A DNA stretch of 64,000 nucleotides from Hoplostethus atlanticus (lineage: Eukaryota > Chordata > Actinopteri > Trachichthyiformes > Trachichthyidae): contig JAXDDX010000011.1 of assembly GCA_034670405.1 (NCBI GenBank), positions 5,314,001 through 5,378,000 of the forward strand, read 5' to 3'. Of the stretch, positions 35,501 to 50,578 are shown piece after piece. Below the pieces are notes generated by a model. That model ran no database searches. It was not told the origin of the DNA and saw only the letters and a program-made list of their open reading frames with translations. Within the stretch, counting starts at the first letter, position 1; every line of letters starts with the position of its first letter. A program made the position numbers and the translations under genes.

Positions 35501-37431
35501 TAACCTTCATACTATTATGTACAAGCAAATATCTACGTGGCTCTGTAATCTTTGTGCAAGCATTTCCAGCGTGAAAGTGTGATCAGGCTGCAGAGATTTT
35601 TTACAGCCTGGGCGAAATGTCACATCATCTCTCTGCAAGTTTTATGACTCTAATCTGAGCGGCTGACACAGACGCAGCACCCGCTAGCATGTTTAAAATG
35701 GAGTAATAGTGCATTATGACACACAAGGGCATACATCATAGGAGGTCTGTGCGACTGGAGTGTGTTGTCGGATCAAGCCAATTTATGAGCCGATATGTCT
35801 ACAGCCTAATTCCAAATATGAGGGAGCCGTCGTCTGAATAATCTATACCGAGGGAGTGGGAGGCTAAGGGATATTCAACATGATGAATAAGCCAGAGCCG
35901 TATAACTTGTGTTATCTGCTCAAGTCTTAAATCTAGCGTCCTAGCCAGAGAAAGAGGGGCGGAGATGGAACTGATTCAAGCCCCGAGTCACGCGCGGCGA
36001 GAGAAGAAAAAGGCCCCGACTGTTCGACAGAGGAAACGCGCAGACTTCCGGAGGGGCACACGGGGGGCCCGGTTACGCACAGGCTCAGACTAAAGAGATT
36101 TCTCAATGGAGACATCCGTTGAAAAGGCAAATTAGTCTAGGACCAGGAGAAATCCATGTCTGTGAAACTGGCCACGAGTGTTTTCTCTCCGGGGAGCCAG
36201 GTCTTCATTATACCCGTGCTCTTCAACATCTTTCTGCCAGGAGACTGGTTGCCTCAGCAACACAGGAATTTGGTTTTAACATGCTCTGTTAAACACAGCA
36301 TGTCGGTTTCGTTCCCCCAGCCTCTGAGCGCTAGCTGCTCTCTGTCATTCTGAGAAACGCGGCATGTTGCACAGTTTCAATTGCGATTCAAAGCACTTCC
36401 ACGTCCTCCCCGCTATGTAAATAGTGGGGAGCTTAGCCTTGGATAAATGACCTTGAGCAAGGTGTACACTGTGAATGCTCAGCATAACGGGTGGGAGGGG
36501 AGAGACTGTTATCTTTGCTCTGTGTGGGGTGAAGAGGGCAGAGTCATCCCCCCTCAGCGCAGGTCAAACATACTCTCTGAAATAAGGAGGAAATCAGGAC
36601 AGCAAAGATGTAGTGGCAGAGAGGGAGAGAGGGAAGGAGGGAGGGATCTGTGAGCTCACTCAAGGAGAGAATTGGAGCATTTCCCCCTCGTGGATACTCA
36701 ACATTTATGACCAGCGTGAGAGAAAGAAAACGAGACGAGGGAGACAGAGAGAGTCAGTATGTGTATTTTTACACATACACTCATCGGCATTGATGCCTTT
36801 CACCCAGTGCAGCTTTACAGTTCCTCTCTTTAGCATTTTATCACAGTTCTGCTTCAAAGCCCCGCCCTCCGCTCCGAGCTGTCCAACCACACGCCCGTCA
36901 CAGTAGGAGTCGTCTGAGGTACAGCGCACGGCAACGCCAACGTAGTGCCACGCGGGACACCACGGGAATTTGCTGACTCGCCGGTGATGCCAATCTGGTT
37001 TTGTACCCGTTTGCAGTAGTGGAGCCCCTTTTAAAGGAATGCACCAAGTTTTGTGTCCCCAGTAGATCACTCGCTTCAGTGATCCATGCTAACTCTTTAG
37101 CATACACAATGCTGAATGATAGGAGACTAGCATTATCCAAACTAAGAAGACTGGCCTACTAGTAGTAAAAAGTTGTTAGTTTCTTTTATTATATGGCCTG
37201 TAGATTCATACAGGTTGAAAATGGAATATTATTAATTGAGTGTAACTGATCTAGCCAGGTTTATTCTTGGAACTATTTCAGGTGAGTATTCATCCGCTGA
37301 GCAGTGATTTTTAGCGATACACAAGAAGCTCCTGTCAACCGCCGCATGTACAAATAGAGCTGGTGGATGAGATCTTTCAGGTCGATGCCACCGCAGTGCT
37401 CCGCATGGTTTCAAAAACAACTGTCACTCAC

Positions 37432-37433
<2 letters not shown>
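35501..37433. other. noncoding, unique
   Basis: No coding exon is recognised. Moderately GC-rich, with purine-rich sequence at 36590-36760. Could contain conserved regulatory DNA; alignment would be needed. Confidence 0.4.

Positions 37434-37498
<65 letters not shown>
37434..37498 (+). repeat. (AG)n microsatellite, about 32 units
   Basis: A nearly perfect AG run. Confidence 0.95.
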
Positions 37499-37506
<8 letters not shown>

Positions 37507-40500
37507 CACTCAGTCATAAGCTATCTAAAATAAAATACATGAGGGGTTTTCATTGCAAAACGCTGCTCCTCGTTAATTAATACTCATTCCTCGAAAAGGT
37601 CAAAGGCAATGATTCCATTCTCGTAAATGTTAATACTTAGCAGGCAAAGGTTTCAGAATCTCCCAATAGTTTTGCTCCAGAATTTGTTTCACTTTCATGC
37701 CAGCCATCACTTCACTTTTTTTTTCTCACACAAATAGCACATTATTATTGCGTCTACCTCCTACACAAAGCTGCCAGACGCAGTTCATTTCGGATTACTT
37801 GTGATAATGCCATATCACTCAGCAAAAATGGAAGCTGGAAGTGTTAGCATGGAGCACCAGAGGCAATTATCTAGCGGGGGACTCATCGGGGGATTTTGGT
37901 GAATGTGTTGTCCTCACGAAGTCGACTAAAAGGTCAATCTCCCCAAAACGTGGTATAATCCTTTTATACATAAAAAGTCAACATAGCTAAAAACCAAACC
38001 GAATCAAAATACACATTTAGACACGGTTCACTGACTATCTAAAAATTATACACAGTTTTGAGTCCATAAGCTGAGGATAAGTGTATACCCTATTATTTTT
38101 TTGCTCTTTCTGTTCATTTAGCTTCTCTTTGTGTATTTACTTTGGTCCAATTACCTCCAAGACACAGTGACACCAATTAACAGGAGCCTCACCGGCTGCA
38201 TTACGTCAAGCGTGTCTCCTCTAGGTTGATTGCACCTTCCATTAAGTCATGTGAGAAGATGTCGGCAGCCACTCTGAAATTATTTTCCCCCATCGCGTCC
38301 AAACAGAATGTGTCATTGCGGGAGCTGTGAGTGCCTCTGAATAATTGCACTCTGTCTTGTTAGCGGGCAAATTTTTTTGTCTATTCTCGTCAAAGTGCAT
38401 TCTACGTTTTCCGACTCAAGTTCGGTGTCGTTATGGGGTTTTTTGCGCGTTGCTTGTGATATGCAGAGGTGCTGGAGTCTCTGAGTGGGTGTGTGTGTGT
38501 GTGTGTGAGGCACTGAGGCTGAGTATTTATGAATGGCCTTAAACAGCAGGGGAGAGATGAACTGCTAGCTTCTCCATGCTGTCTTTTCTTTTCACTCTCT
38601 CTCTTTCTCTCTCTCCCCCTGCTTCCCCAGTCGGCATGCAGCGGCTCATTGTATGTGACATTCAGACTCAGTGTGAAAAAATGCAGATGGGCTAATTTTG
38701 TTTGTATGGTGAGCGCGCATGTGTGTGTGTGTGTGTGTGTCCTGTCTGTGCACGAATAAGACAGAGAGGGAGAGCTATGGAGCAGGGAATAATTTATGAC
38801 CGCCGCACCCTATAATTAGCAAAAACTAAATTGCATGTCAATGTAGGAGGCATTTAAATAGGGCCCTGCTGCTGTCAAAGGACATTACAAACCCCAAAAA
38901 GGACGACGGTAGCAGGCGACAGTGCATCTCCGGCGACGCCCTCTCCGAGCCAACAAAATAAGCTTGCTAAAATGGGAGCCAACGGCCTGAATGATTTTAG
39001 ACCCACTTTGGCGAGACCAAACCGCCAATACCTTTTTGATGAATTGCTAATTCTCAATTACTTTTTGGCTTTTAATCTGTTAATGAAAACGACAGCGCAG
39101 CCCATGGGCAGAATCACACGGAGCACCTTCTGGCGAAGTGCTGTTTTCTTCCTCTATCCTTTCTTTTCCATAGATTGCCAAAGGTGCAGGCTGACCTGAG
39201 GTGTGTGCGCGCGTGTGTGTGTGTGTGTATGTGTGTGTGGTGGGTGGGGGTGGGGGAGGAGTGGAAGGGGGAGTATACATTAGCGTGCGTTATGTAAGAC
39301 TTCCAGAGACAGAAGTTGCCCCTCATCTGGATAGGCTAACAGCTATTGGCTGATTGATCACATTGGCTTTTAGCTCCCTACACCCCCACCCCAGCTACAT
39401 CTGAGACCTTTTAACCCCCTACGGACCGGAGCACAGCCTAACAGCCTCAGACGGGGCGATCCCGGCCATCCTGACACCTAAAGATGATTGATCAAGCCGC
39501 CTTTGCCATCCAGGCCCCCAGGCAGGGGGCAGGTCGTTGCCTGAGGAGCTCAGGCTGGCAAAATCAGCAGCATCATATTTTAAGTCACCACTCAGAACAT
39601 ATCTTTTTACAGATATGCTCGATTTGCTTTTAACAATTTTTGTGTTTTTGTATTTTTTGTCCTCCTATTCATTGTTGCTTTGGGTTATTGATTTATTTTG
39701 AAAAGGGCTACATAACTGTTTACTAGTAAAAGTTTATTGGTAGACACGAGGGGCGGAGCACCGTCTCCTGCCAGACAGCCTGATGGTCGTGACATTTTTG
39801 ATGCTTGGCTTTAGCATCCTGAGCCTCCTGTTGTTAAGAAGATGTAGGCCTAGATGAGGACCAGCTGAGCTCGTTGTCTCCAGTGGAGGACGATGGTGTT
39901 CGATGTCCCTGATGCAGCCTATCGTTTCTACAAAGGCCTTAGTAGATCAATAGTCCTAGGATTTCATTGACTACCTGATTAGTCCATTTCACTGACAAAT
40001 CTGAAAATCTGCTCAATGTGCCCTGCAAACACATGCAGTCATGCACACTGAATCTTCGATGTGTTCGTACGTAGGGCATGTGTGGATGTTGCTCAGATGT
40101 TAGGGATGTTCAGGACTCATCTTTACAACTGACTAATCAACTCTAAATGGTTGTCAATCGATTTATGGACCGAGAGGGGGCAGCGCTACCCATTTATATG
40201 CAGATGTGCTGTAGGCACGCATCCAGAGTCTGTTCACAACGACGCAGCCCATAATTTCCACGGCCTGCACCGACGTTGAAAACACGTCTAAATATAGCGG
40301 CGAAATGAAAGTTGAGTAGCTGCTACGTCCGTAGCTGCTACCGGCATCGTTTTGTGAAATTAGGAAATATCTTTCTTATATCAGTCCAAAACAGCTTCCA
40401 GAGCTGTTTTAATGTTTTTACCGTGCAACAATATCATACTGTGAAAATGATGAGTAAACACAGGTATTGGATGAATCCGTCACCGGAGAGGCACAGCCGG

Positions 40501-43018
40501 TCCCCGAACTTTTAGAACCGCCCCTCAGTGGAAGCAGTTGCTATGGAAGTTGACGGTCCTCGGCGAGTTGCGCTAAGCAAACAACAGTCTAATCCTCGGT
40601 ACAATATTGTCTCCCATTTCATTATCATACAGAGCAGGTGTTGCCTTGAGCAAACAGCCTGCACTTGAGAGATATTCAAAGGTTTGCAACGTTTTTTTTT
40701 TGTCAAATACCCTGTTTAGCATCACAGATGAAACAGGAAGCACCTGCACAGGCTGTGAGAAGGATCCTTGTTAACTGCAAAAAAAGAAATCTCCATCTTA
40801 ACAAGTCATTTGATCCTGAATTCAGTCTCATCGGCACTGAAAGGGCGAACATTTCTCAACCTATTTCTTTTTTTTTTTTTCTTTTCAAGGAAAATACATA
40901 TTAAAGACCGAAATTGAGATAAAATGACTTGCTAAAATGGATACGTTACGCAATGTTTCTGCCTGTTTTTCCACACTCTCCTTGTAAATCCCCGGCTGGT
41001 AGTACTTAATTCTGTTTCCTCTGCAAAGCTATCCATTTTAACACCCGGCTCATTAGCAGCACTTCAAATACTCCCTCTATCGAATTTCTTTTGCCTTTCA
41101 TTGAGTCACGTCGAAGAGACACCCTTATTCTCTGCAGTAATCCCTCTCTCTCTCCCTGCATCTCACCCCGCTGCCCTCCTCTGCCTCTACTCCACGGACG
41201 GTGCATGAGGGTGACTGGTCTCGATGCTTTTACCTGCCCCAGCGCACATCCGTCTTATGCACGCCAATGGGAATAGCAGGATGAGTGTTTAAGTGGGATA
41301 GAAAACAAATCGGGCCCCGGTGGTTAAACGAATCTCCTGACGAATCACAAAATTGAGGATTTTTAAAGCTTAATTGCTACATTTCCATCTCTGCACACCA
41401 TTAACACAATGCAGCAATGTTAAGAAACAGGAACGGGAGGTTTTTCGGTGTCTTTGGGAAGTCATTTTACCCTCAAGTGGAATGGGAAGCAAAGCAGAAA
41501 GGCGGCGTGACTGGAATGAGGTACGGATGCCAGCTCCCTTAAGGTGGCCAGATTAGAAATGGCAACAGTCTGAACAGAGAAGGATGAATTGCAAGGCATG
41601 GCAAAAAGAGCAGGTTGGCGATGGGGGGAAGGGTGTGTTATTGACACAAAGATTAAATGGATCTCCCAGTAAAACCACTGGATGAAAATGACTGCTGCCC
41701 CTGGGTGATCGCAGGCCCATATTATCATTAGAGAAATGAATATGGCCGCTGGTTTCGCAAGGGCAAATCAATATGCTCATTAAACTCCCGCATCGGCGCA
41801 CGGGAGAATTAAGAGCTAGAAGAGTGTGTAATAACATGTTACCCTGGTACAGTTTGAATGCCGCAAAGGCTGTGTGTGCGTGTGTGTGTGTGAGTGACGT
41901 AATGGCAATCACTGCTGCACTTTATGCTCTTTTGTTGCCTTCAATTTAAAAAATTAAAGGGGTGTCCAACAATCACTGGAAGGGACAATCAAATTACCAG
42001 GCTGAAGGGTACTTATGTGCTTAAACCTGCACTGTGTAACTTTATGTGATTTAGTGATTGGCAGCCCCTCGTGAGAGGCGAAGGGTGACCTCGACGTCTT
42101 CTTCTTAGTGGTTTTGTCGCGGAGTGGAGTGGCGGTGAAGAAAATCTTTTCGCAGCAGCTTCAGTCATCTTTGCTGGCGGGTAAATCAGCTCTCTGCAGC
42201 GATAGCCGAGGCGCTAGCTCGCCCACCGCTGTTTCGGAGCCGCGTGCGCCCGTCTCGATTCATCGCCTCTTGTGCTCGGAGAACATTTTCCACCCCCAGT
42301 GTACCTACCCGACTCCAGAACTTCACTGGAGTGAATGGAGCGAATCTACAGCGGCTCAATGAATGGGGGGGAGGTGGGGGGGGGGGCAGTCTTCTGTTAA
42401 GAGTTCAGGTTTAAAGGTGGGTGGGAGTTTTTACAACCTAAGGGATTTAAGGTGAAAGAAGAATAGGAAAAAACTCCTATATGTTATCCTATGGTCTAGA
42501 CAGTCCAATCAATATCTGTGAACACGAAGAGGAAAAAAGCAACTGAAGTTCAAACTCGGGCTGGCATCAGGTATAAAGTCTGAACTGGTTCAGAACTGAC
42601 AGCAATACACTAGGATACAGCTCATTTGGGTCTAATTTTGCGCTCAAATGTCGACAGGAATATCATATAGAAAATCTTTATAATGAGTGGGGTTTCCCTT
42701 TAATTGCATGCATTCCCATGGACGGTGGTGGTGAGACGTGCTAATTCTTCTCATTGGTCTCATTTCAATTTGTTCTCTCAAAGACATGGCCAAAGGGGCC
42801 TTCAATGCATTTAGCAAGATGGAGCATAGTCAGTAACTGAATTTAAAACCGTCATTAAGGTAATGGCATAAAATTAATTTTCTCCTTTCTGAAGTCGCTA
42901 GACATTATTTACAAGCGTTTTTCTTCTTCTTCTTTTATTTTGCCCGTTTCCAAAAGCCTGTATAGTTTTGTATCCTATTGAATACAGTGATTATCCACAG
43001 TGGTAGACAGGGAATGGT
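37499..43018. other. noncoding, mostly unique sequence
   Basis: No gene is recognised over 5.5 kb, and few mobile elements. Short TG runs lie at about 38489-38508, 38717-38741 and 39203-39240. Stretches at 38790-39100 and 41690-41830 have ATTA/TAAT cores in otherwise complex sequence and look like candidates for conserved noncoding elements. A G run lies at 42378-42388. Confidence 0.4.
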
Positions 43019-43115
43019 GTACAGGTCCCTGTGTAGCTCAATTAGGGGTAAGGGGTTTGCATACCAGTGGGTCCACCCATGCAAAGAATGTGCTGTGAGA
43101 TGGATAAAAGCCAGC
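43019..43115 (+). mobile_element. tRNA-type SINE remnant
   Basis: CTGTGTAGCTCAATTAGGGG resembles an A box of a tRNA-derived SINE. About 65 bases later, GAGATGGATAAAAGCCAGC resembles the GGATAAAAGCGTC motif found near the ends of such SINEs. It is strongly diverged. Confidence 0.4.
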
Positions 43116-46060
43116 ATGTGTTACTTGGAACCAGACATCATAAGGTGTATGAAGAAAAGGTCCGACTTGCGGCCACTTGAGCAGCATCCTTTCCGGACAG
43201 AAGTCCACCCCCCCCCCCGCTCAGAGAACCCAATTCTCCTGTGTATAGGTTGGGCAACTAGTTACCCCCCCCCCCTCCCCCCGTGTCAGTGACTAACTGC
43301 CGGGTGGGATGTCAGAGGGCCCCGTGCTTCACTTTGATGATGACTCACTGTGGCATGGCGCCTTTGATCCTTTCCTCAGCTTTGTGAATAAAGAATGCGC
43401 CGTGATTGACGTTGCGCGCATTGCGGCCGTTTGAGAGTCGGCAGGGGAGAAAAAGACACGTCTGTCATGTTGAAAAGCCCCCCTGTCTCCGCCGCTGAGG
43501 GCCGAGTCGGAGGAAAGCACTTTTGAGTAGCTATCAGCATCTAACCTTATATGATGCCTGTTAGGGGAGAACTGCAGTGCAGCTATCCATCCTTTGTCAC
43601 GGGCAGCGTAGTTGATTTCAGCAGTGTTTGATCAACTCCCACGGGTATTTAAAAGCGCAGGCGGCATGAATACAGATGGGGTTAGTTACAGTTGTGTGCC
43701 GAAAGAAACCCTAAGAGCCCTCGGTGCTTATCGCGAGCGCAATGTGACAGGGTGAAGTAGCGAGGATCAGCCTTAATCAACCATAATGGATGATAAAATG
43801 AGTTTAGCCCGCCGCTACAAAACAAGGTCCCCTCTTTAGTTTCAGCTCCTCCTCAGTATTCTAACCCCGTGCAACCTCATAAGCAAGGGAAGTATGTAGG
43901 GATAACACCGCGACAGAGTGGGAATCGAGGATGCAATTGAGGTGCGTTCGTTTGAATTGCACGAGGTGGGTAGAAAGATCTGAACAGGACTAAACACTCC
44001 GAAAACAATGACAACAAAACGCAAAAAGAGAAAGGAGTCTAGAATTGTAACGTGCCAACCCAAGCCATTAAGATTGATATGATGTGAACCCTAACCCTAA
44101 CCCCCGTGAGGCTAGCCAAGTCTGGAGGTTTTAACACGTTAAGGAAATGCACTGCTATAAAAAGAGCTCCTAAGAAATGACACGCGTACGTCACTGCGGC
44201 TGGGATAGTCCAGCAGTCATCTTCGGGGATACAGCCGGGTCTGTTATTGGTCGCAGCAGGGGGCACGAGACATGTTTTAACATATATACGGGGATTTACG
44301 GCTGTAATATTACTTGCTGTGTTCGCATCGGCGCGGCATGTAGGAAGATCAGCATGTGGTTACGGCACGCTATCGGGGCTGTGATGGATGAGATAAAGAT
44401 GTGACCCGCAGATTGCAATCCTGTCAGCAACCTTCCCTTACTACGAGATGTTAAATAAGGAAAGCTGACAGTGTGTGTGTGTGTGTGTGTGTGTGTACAT
44501 GTATCTTCTTGTGTGCATGTTCTAATGGTGTGTGTGTACTGTGTGTATGCATGCATGGGTTATCAGTGCTTACGTGCCTGTGTGTGTGTGTGTGTGCATG
44601 TTAACTTGTGCTGAGCTGTACTCTGTGTACCAGGCAAATTCGAAGCAATCTGCCACCTCTCCCAAAACTAGCCGAGCGCTGACTGTAACACAAAGGACAG
44701 TGGAGAACACCTGCTGAGATGATGGAGATGGCCAGCAGCCAAGACGACATATGGGTCTCGTTCTGGCCCTAATGAAGACAACCTGACATAAATATCAGAC
44801 AAAACGGACCTCTCCGGAGACCGGAGCTGCCCCACTGCAGTGCTGCTGACATTGACGTAAACATTTGATCATCCTTCGGGGTGTGGGGGAAGGCAGGGAA
44901 AGGAAAGCAAAGGGGTGTGGAGGAGAAGAACAGCTGGGGATGTAATGCGATGTGGGATTTAATGCATAACAATGTGTCCTCCCAAAAGCATAAACATCTC
45001 GGTCCTCTTTGAAGCCCACAGGTAACAGAGAAACCATCCGCCGCTTCTGGATGAAACGGATGCTGCTGCTGCTGCTGTAAACAAGTGCTATCTCACAGCT
45101 CCTCTAGCCGCATGAAGTGTCAGAACACCTCACTCCGTTAAACTCCGTAAAATTAAAAGCTCCTTAGGGCTCCAAAGACGTCGCTATCCTTAAGCAGTCT
45201 GTGTCAAAAGGGACAAACATCTGTCTCGCAGCAACATGGATAATTAAGTTAAGAAAATGCTTGAAAGGGAAATGAAGGCTGTTTTCGAGTGTCTTCAAAG
45301 GCAACACCTGGCGTGGGCCCCGTTTCAGCAACCAATAAGCTTTCATCCACTTGGTAAAGAGTGGGGAAAAAAGCTCCCACCAAAATACTGCTCAATCCCA
45401 TTAACTCTCTTTCTTGTGCATCAGCCCACACTGGCCTTTTTCAGTGGTGTTTTATAACAGTTGTCAAAACAACAAATAGCAGCATTAATGCCACTTGCTG
45501 CCCTGACCTTTGTCCTCGTTGTGATCCATGGAGAAGCCCGAGGCCGGTCGGGCTGGCTCCCTGTAGATCCAACTGCCTGACAAGGAAGGCCCGGCTGTTT
45601 GGAGAGATAATGGCCTGAAGCGCAGACGTGATAATAGCCTCCCTCTGCAAGCAACTGTTGCAATACCTTCCCTCTATGTTGTGTACAAATAGTAGACCAT
45701 AATTAACACACTCTAATTGAAGTGTATAAAGGAAACTGAAACTTACTAAGCACACACGAGGTCCCCCCGCTCTTCTCCACAGCCATGAAAATCAAGCAAA
45801 GATGTGAAGCGATAGTCTCCACAGCTGTCAGATCGCATACCGAGCAACAGTTCTTCCCTCCTTTGGTTTCATTCTGCGGGTGACACCCAGCGCTAATCTG
45901 CAGCCTTGAGTTATACATTATAAATGTTTGACAGAGGCGATGTGCAAAACAGAGCGACGCACTTCTGTCGTCGTCTCTCACAGACAAAGGCACCTTTTCT
46001 ACCCTATGTGACAGAGAGGATTAACAATCATCCGTTACTGTCAAAGTTCATCAGCTTCCT
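43116..46060. other. noncoding
   Basis: No gene is recognised. Includes C runs near 43207-43218 and 43265-43280, TG runs at about 44470-44496 and 44579-44597, and unique sequence elsewhere. CTG repeats (five) lie at about 45061-45077. Confidence 0.4.
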
Positions 46061-46066
46061 GTTTCG

Positions 46067-46090
46067 ACGGGGCGCCCCGTGCGGCGCCGC
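46067..46090. repeat. two adjacent perfect palindromes, CpG-rich
   Basis: ACGGGGCGCCCCGT (46067-46080) and GCGGCGCCGC (46081-46090) are each their own reverse complement and directly abut. They lie in a short CpG-rich patch (about 46060-46150). Confidence 0.85.
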
Positions 46091-46199
46091 GTCGTCAACC
46101 CTCCGCGCGACATCTCGGGGATCTGAGTTTCTCACAGCCGAAGCGATAACTCCCGGGAGGTTCGAACCCGTCCAATTTAGCGCTCTGGTATTATCGCGC

Positions 46200-48800
46200 C
46201 GGCTGTAATCCCTTCATTAGGGAAACAATCTGAAACTCTTTTTGATAATTAATGACATTTAAGTGACGCGATGTATACGGCAGAGCACTCTTCCTTATAG
46301 CACGTTAATGATCCACAGCATTCCACTAATCAGTCAATTAATCACCATCTTATGAATTTAATCTCTTACTTAGGCCCTGTTCTACATAATGGGTTTTAAA
46401 CATTCAAATCCCTGCTCGGATTACAAATGAGGCTTGTGGCGGCGGCACGCTCGGAAAATTGGGCTTCCGATGACAGGCTTTAAGTTGAGATGTCATTCAA
46501 TGTGACTTGTCTCTTTTCCCTTCTTCCACCCACTAGGATGTGTTGAGTGTAATGACAGAGCACAATGTATTGAGATTCATAGAGGGAGCACTTGACGCTC
46601 TGAGTAGTGTTATGAATATATCGCTTATACATCCTCCAATGGAGTATATATGGTGGAAAATAACGTCTGCACGACCTTCAGGTCCCATTCAATCCGATAA
46701 TTACACACAATGCAGATGAATTACACAGAATTCATGTTTAGTGTGTAAATTTACCACACTACGAGCTCGGCCAATCAAAATGAGAGGGAAAAAAAACACC
46801 TTTGATTTAATGGAATAAGTGTAAACAGGCAGTAGTCTGGAGTCCAGTTGTATCCAATTGGTTGAAGTCACTTACAGTAGGATCTTTGCAATTCTTTCGC
46901 GTTAATATTAAGAAAAAGTTCAGAGAAAAATGTACGTTTTGGTCTTTGGTTTCTATAGAAAACAATGCAGATGAGAAATTAAAGGTTCAATGTTTTGTTT
47001 AAGATGTTGCAGTTGTTTCAGTCATACTCAACACCTTACCTTAAGCAACCTCAAACCACAATGTGTAGATGAATGCGACTGCAGTGGGCCATGTCAAACC
47101 AAGGACACGGCGGTGATGAATAGCATTCTTTCGGTGTAACATACTCAGAGTGAATATCATCAGTTCCTTCCTCCGCATCCGTGAAACGTCCTCTTCATCG
47201 CGGCGTTTGTTCAGATGAATTATTTTGGGATGGCTAAATAGACCGAAGGTTGAGAAGGCACTCCTGCACTGCAGCCAAACAACCGTCAGTGTTGCTCTGA
47301 ATGATACATTCATATTTTGATTTGGTACGTAACCAAGTTGACAGAAAGACTAATGTGATTTATTTGCGTTCTGCCCGAAGGATCCCAATGACAGCGGAGG
47401 CAGACAGAGCAGGGGCGGGAACAGGAAGACTGATGAACTTGTTTCTGCTGAACAGGAAGCTCTCGCCCCAACTTGAATCGAAAGAGCTTGTTTCTGCTCA
47501 ATTAACGTGTTTCGTTTTCTTTTTTTTTTTCCTGTTTTCTCTCCGTGCTAATATTTAGACACGGTGTGTTATTTATGGATGAGGCTAGTTTGCGAGGTGG
47601 GCTCCTGCTGGCAATGTTAAGCGCCAGGCATCCATTAGATTGCTTTTTTTTCCTTTTTTTTTTTAATAAAGTGCTGTACATGTCGGAGTGTACCCCCACC
47701 CCCCACTGACTCAACCCGTCGCACGCCTCAACGCGCACATCTGCCGGAATACTAAACAGGTCAAAGCGGAAACACCTTGAAACATAATTCAACAACAACT
47801 AGAGATCGGAGTGTAATTTGAAGATAGCGGTGCGGGGAAAATAATAAAGTGTGCACTTCCAGAGGTGCCGTGGGGGCTAAATCAACAAAACATCTGCGGT
47901 GGGTGGAGACCGCTTGATAACCCCGGTGACACACCCCGCACTCACACTCAACCCTGCAGCATTTAGATTAGCTGCCTGTCTGACGGGGCTGTAGATTTAT
48001 GACAGCGTGGCCTGATGTCCTCCGTAGTCGCAGTCGTTTGTGGGTTAGTGCATCATTCTTTCTGACATCTGTATTGGGCTTCTGTGTGAACGCTCACTCT
48101 GGATTATGGCAGGAAGGGATTATTACATGACAGCGTAAAACATCTTTTGATATTGTGCACAGCCTGAAGGAGACCCTGCAATGGCTGGAATGTGTTTTTT
48201 TCGGTGCCCTTGTGTTTCTCAGATCCCTCGAAGATGCACCACGCCTCATCATAACAATACTTTCAATGTAACTACTGCACAACACTTTTCTTCCTATCCT
48301 TTTTTTTTTCCATTTATGCTTTCAGAAGAACATTCAGTGCACTGTACCAACAAAAAAAGGAAAAAGAAGTGCCAAGCAGTTATCTACTATATGAAGCTTT
48401 AAGATTGGTTTCTACAAGTTTCTGTTAGTTCTCTCATAATTTAACTCTTAAAATGAAACTATTAAGCGTCATGGACAAAACTCTACTGAATATAATAACA
48501 TTACCACCAGAGGATATTAAACCTGGCATCCAGATGTCTTATGACACTATCTATTAGGTACAATAGTGAGGTAATGACATCCTGGACCAGTCTTAACATG
48601 TGCAAGATGTTCCACCCTATCAATAGTGAAACAAGGAGGGGGGCCACGTTTGTGCCATGCTGACACATTAGTTGGCTCCTCATATGTGGAGGGCCATTGG
48701 CAATGAAAACTGTGTTATATAGCCCAGTAGTGCTGACAGGTCTCTTTCTCCTTCTTTTCTTCCCTCCCCCTCTCCTTCTCTTTATTCCTCTCCCCTCTAG
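46200..48800. other. noncoding, candidate regulatory sequence
   Basis: No exon is recognised up to the splice acceptor at 48800. Positions 46210-46380 carry a cluster of TAAT/ATTA cores, including GATAATTAATGAC and CAGTCAATTAATCACC. Such clusters are typical of homeodomain-bound conserved elements. This is inference from composition only. Confidence 0.35.
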
Positions 48801-49007
48801 GCTGTGGAGTGGCTGGCACGTGGCAAGAAGGGGGGAGAGGATGGATCTTCAGCCCAGTGTGAGAGCCTCCCCCCGGGGAAGCCGACGTCGGACGCAAGGC
48901 CTCATGGGCCGTTGACCCGCTGTCTCTGTGATTTATGGCGGCTGGGGCCTCTGGCCACTGCAGACTCCTCGCGCTCCCCCATTTCCATTCACGCACACTG
49001 CAGGATC
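48801..49007 (+). other. tmem121: putative 5' UTR exon of tmem121
   Basis: A long pyrimidine tract (about 48735-48798) ending CTCTCCCCTCTAG forms a very strong splice acceptor at 48800. A plausible donor, ATC followed by GTAAGG, lies at 49008. The segment has no long frame linked to the TMEM121 frame. An ATG at 48840 opens a 24-codon upstream frame that stops before 48916. Alternatively the exon could run on into the coding exon without a further intron. The location 0.8 kb upstream of the start codon, on the same strand, argues that it belongs to tmem121. Confidence 0.45.
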
Positions 49008-49536
49008 GTAAGGAGCCACACACACTGCACCACTGTCTCCAGGAGTATCCAGAGAGCGATTCCTCGCGCATACTGAGCTACTGTACTGAGCCGCGCTGCA
49101 CCCCTGCACTCCGAGCAGCCTCATACAAAAATAAAACGCTTCCCGTCGCACCGGGGTGTCCCACAATCCCATCACGTGTCCGTTAGATCAAGCCTGCTGT
49201 CCGGGGTTCCTCCATTTGCCTGTGTGTGGATTACCGTCCTAGCATCAGTCATGGAGTGTCGGCTGTAGACCCTCAATGCTTCTGCTGCTCAGGGGCTGAG
49301 CTGGATCAATGGAAGTGCGCTGAGTAACGAGGTGATGTTCCTGTTTTCACATGGCCTGAGAGTAATCAGCAGCCAGCATCTCCACTGACTCCACACACTG
49401 CTCTGCTTTCAGCCTCCTCAATGGACTCTATTATTGACTTGCTTCAGTAAAGGGAGGAATTCATATAATACTATATTGGATAATTATAGTAATATTACAC
49501 ACGCTGTAATTTGACATTTGTTCCTTCGCATACCAG

Positions 49537-50578
<1,042 letters not shown>

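Noticed and set aside
44090..44103. Interstitial telomere-like repeat (CCCTAA)
   Set aside because: Only about two units of CCCTAA are present, which is expected by chance in 64 kb.
46155..46168. tRNA B box GGTTCGAACCC
   Set aside because: The B-box match is good but there is no A box upstream at tRNA spacing and no cloverleaf.
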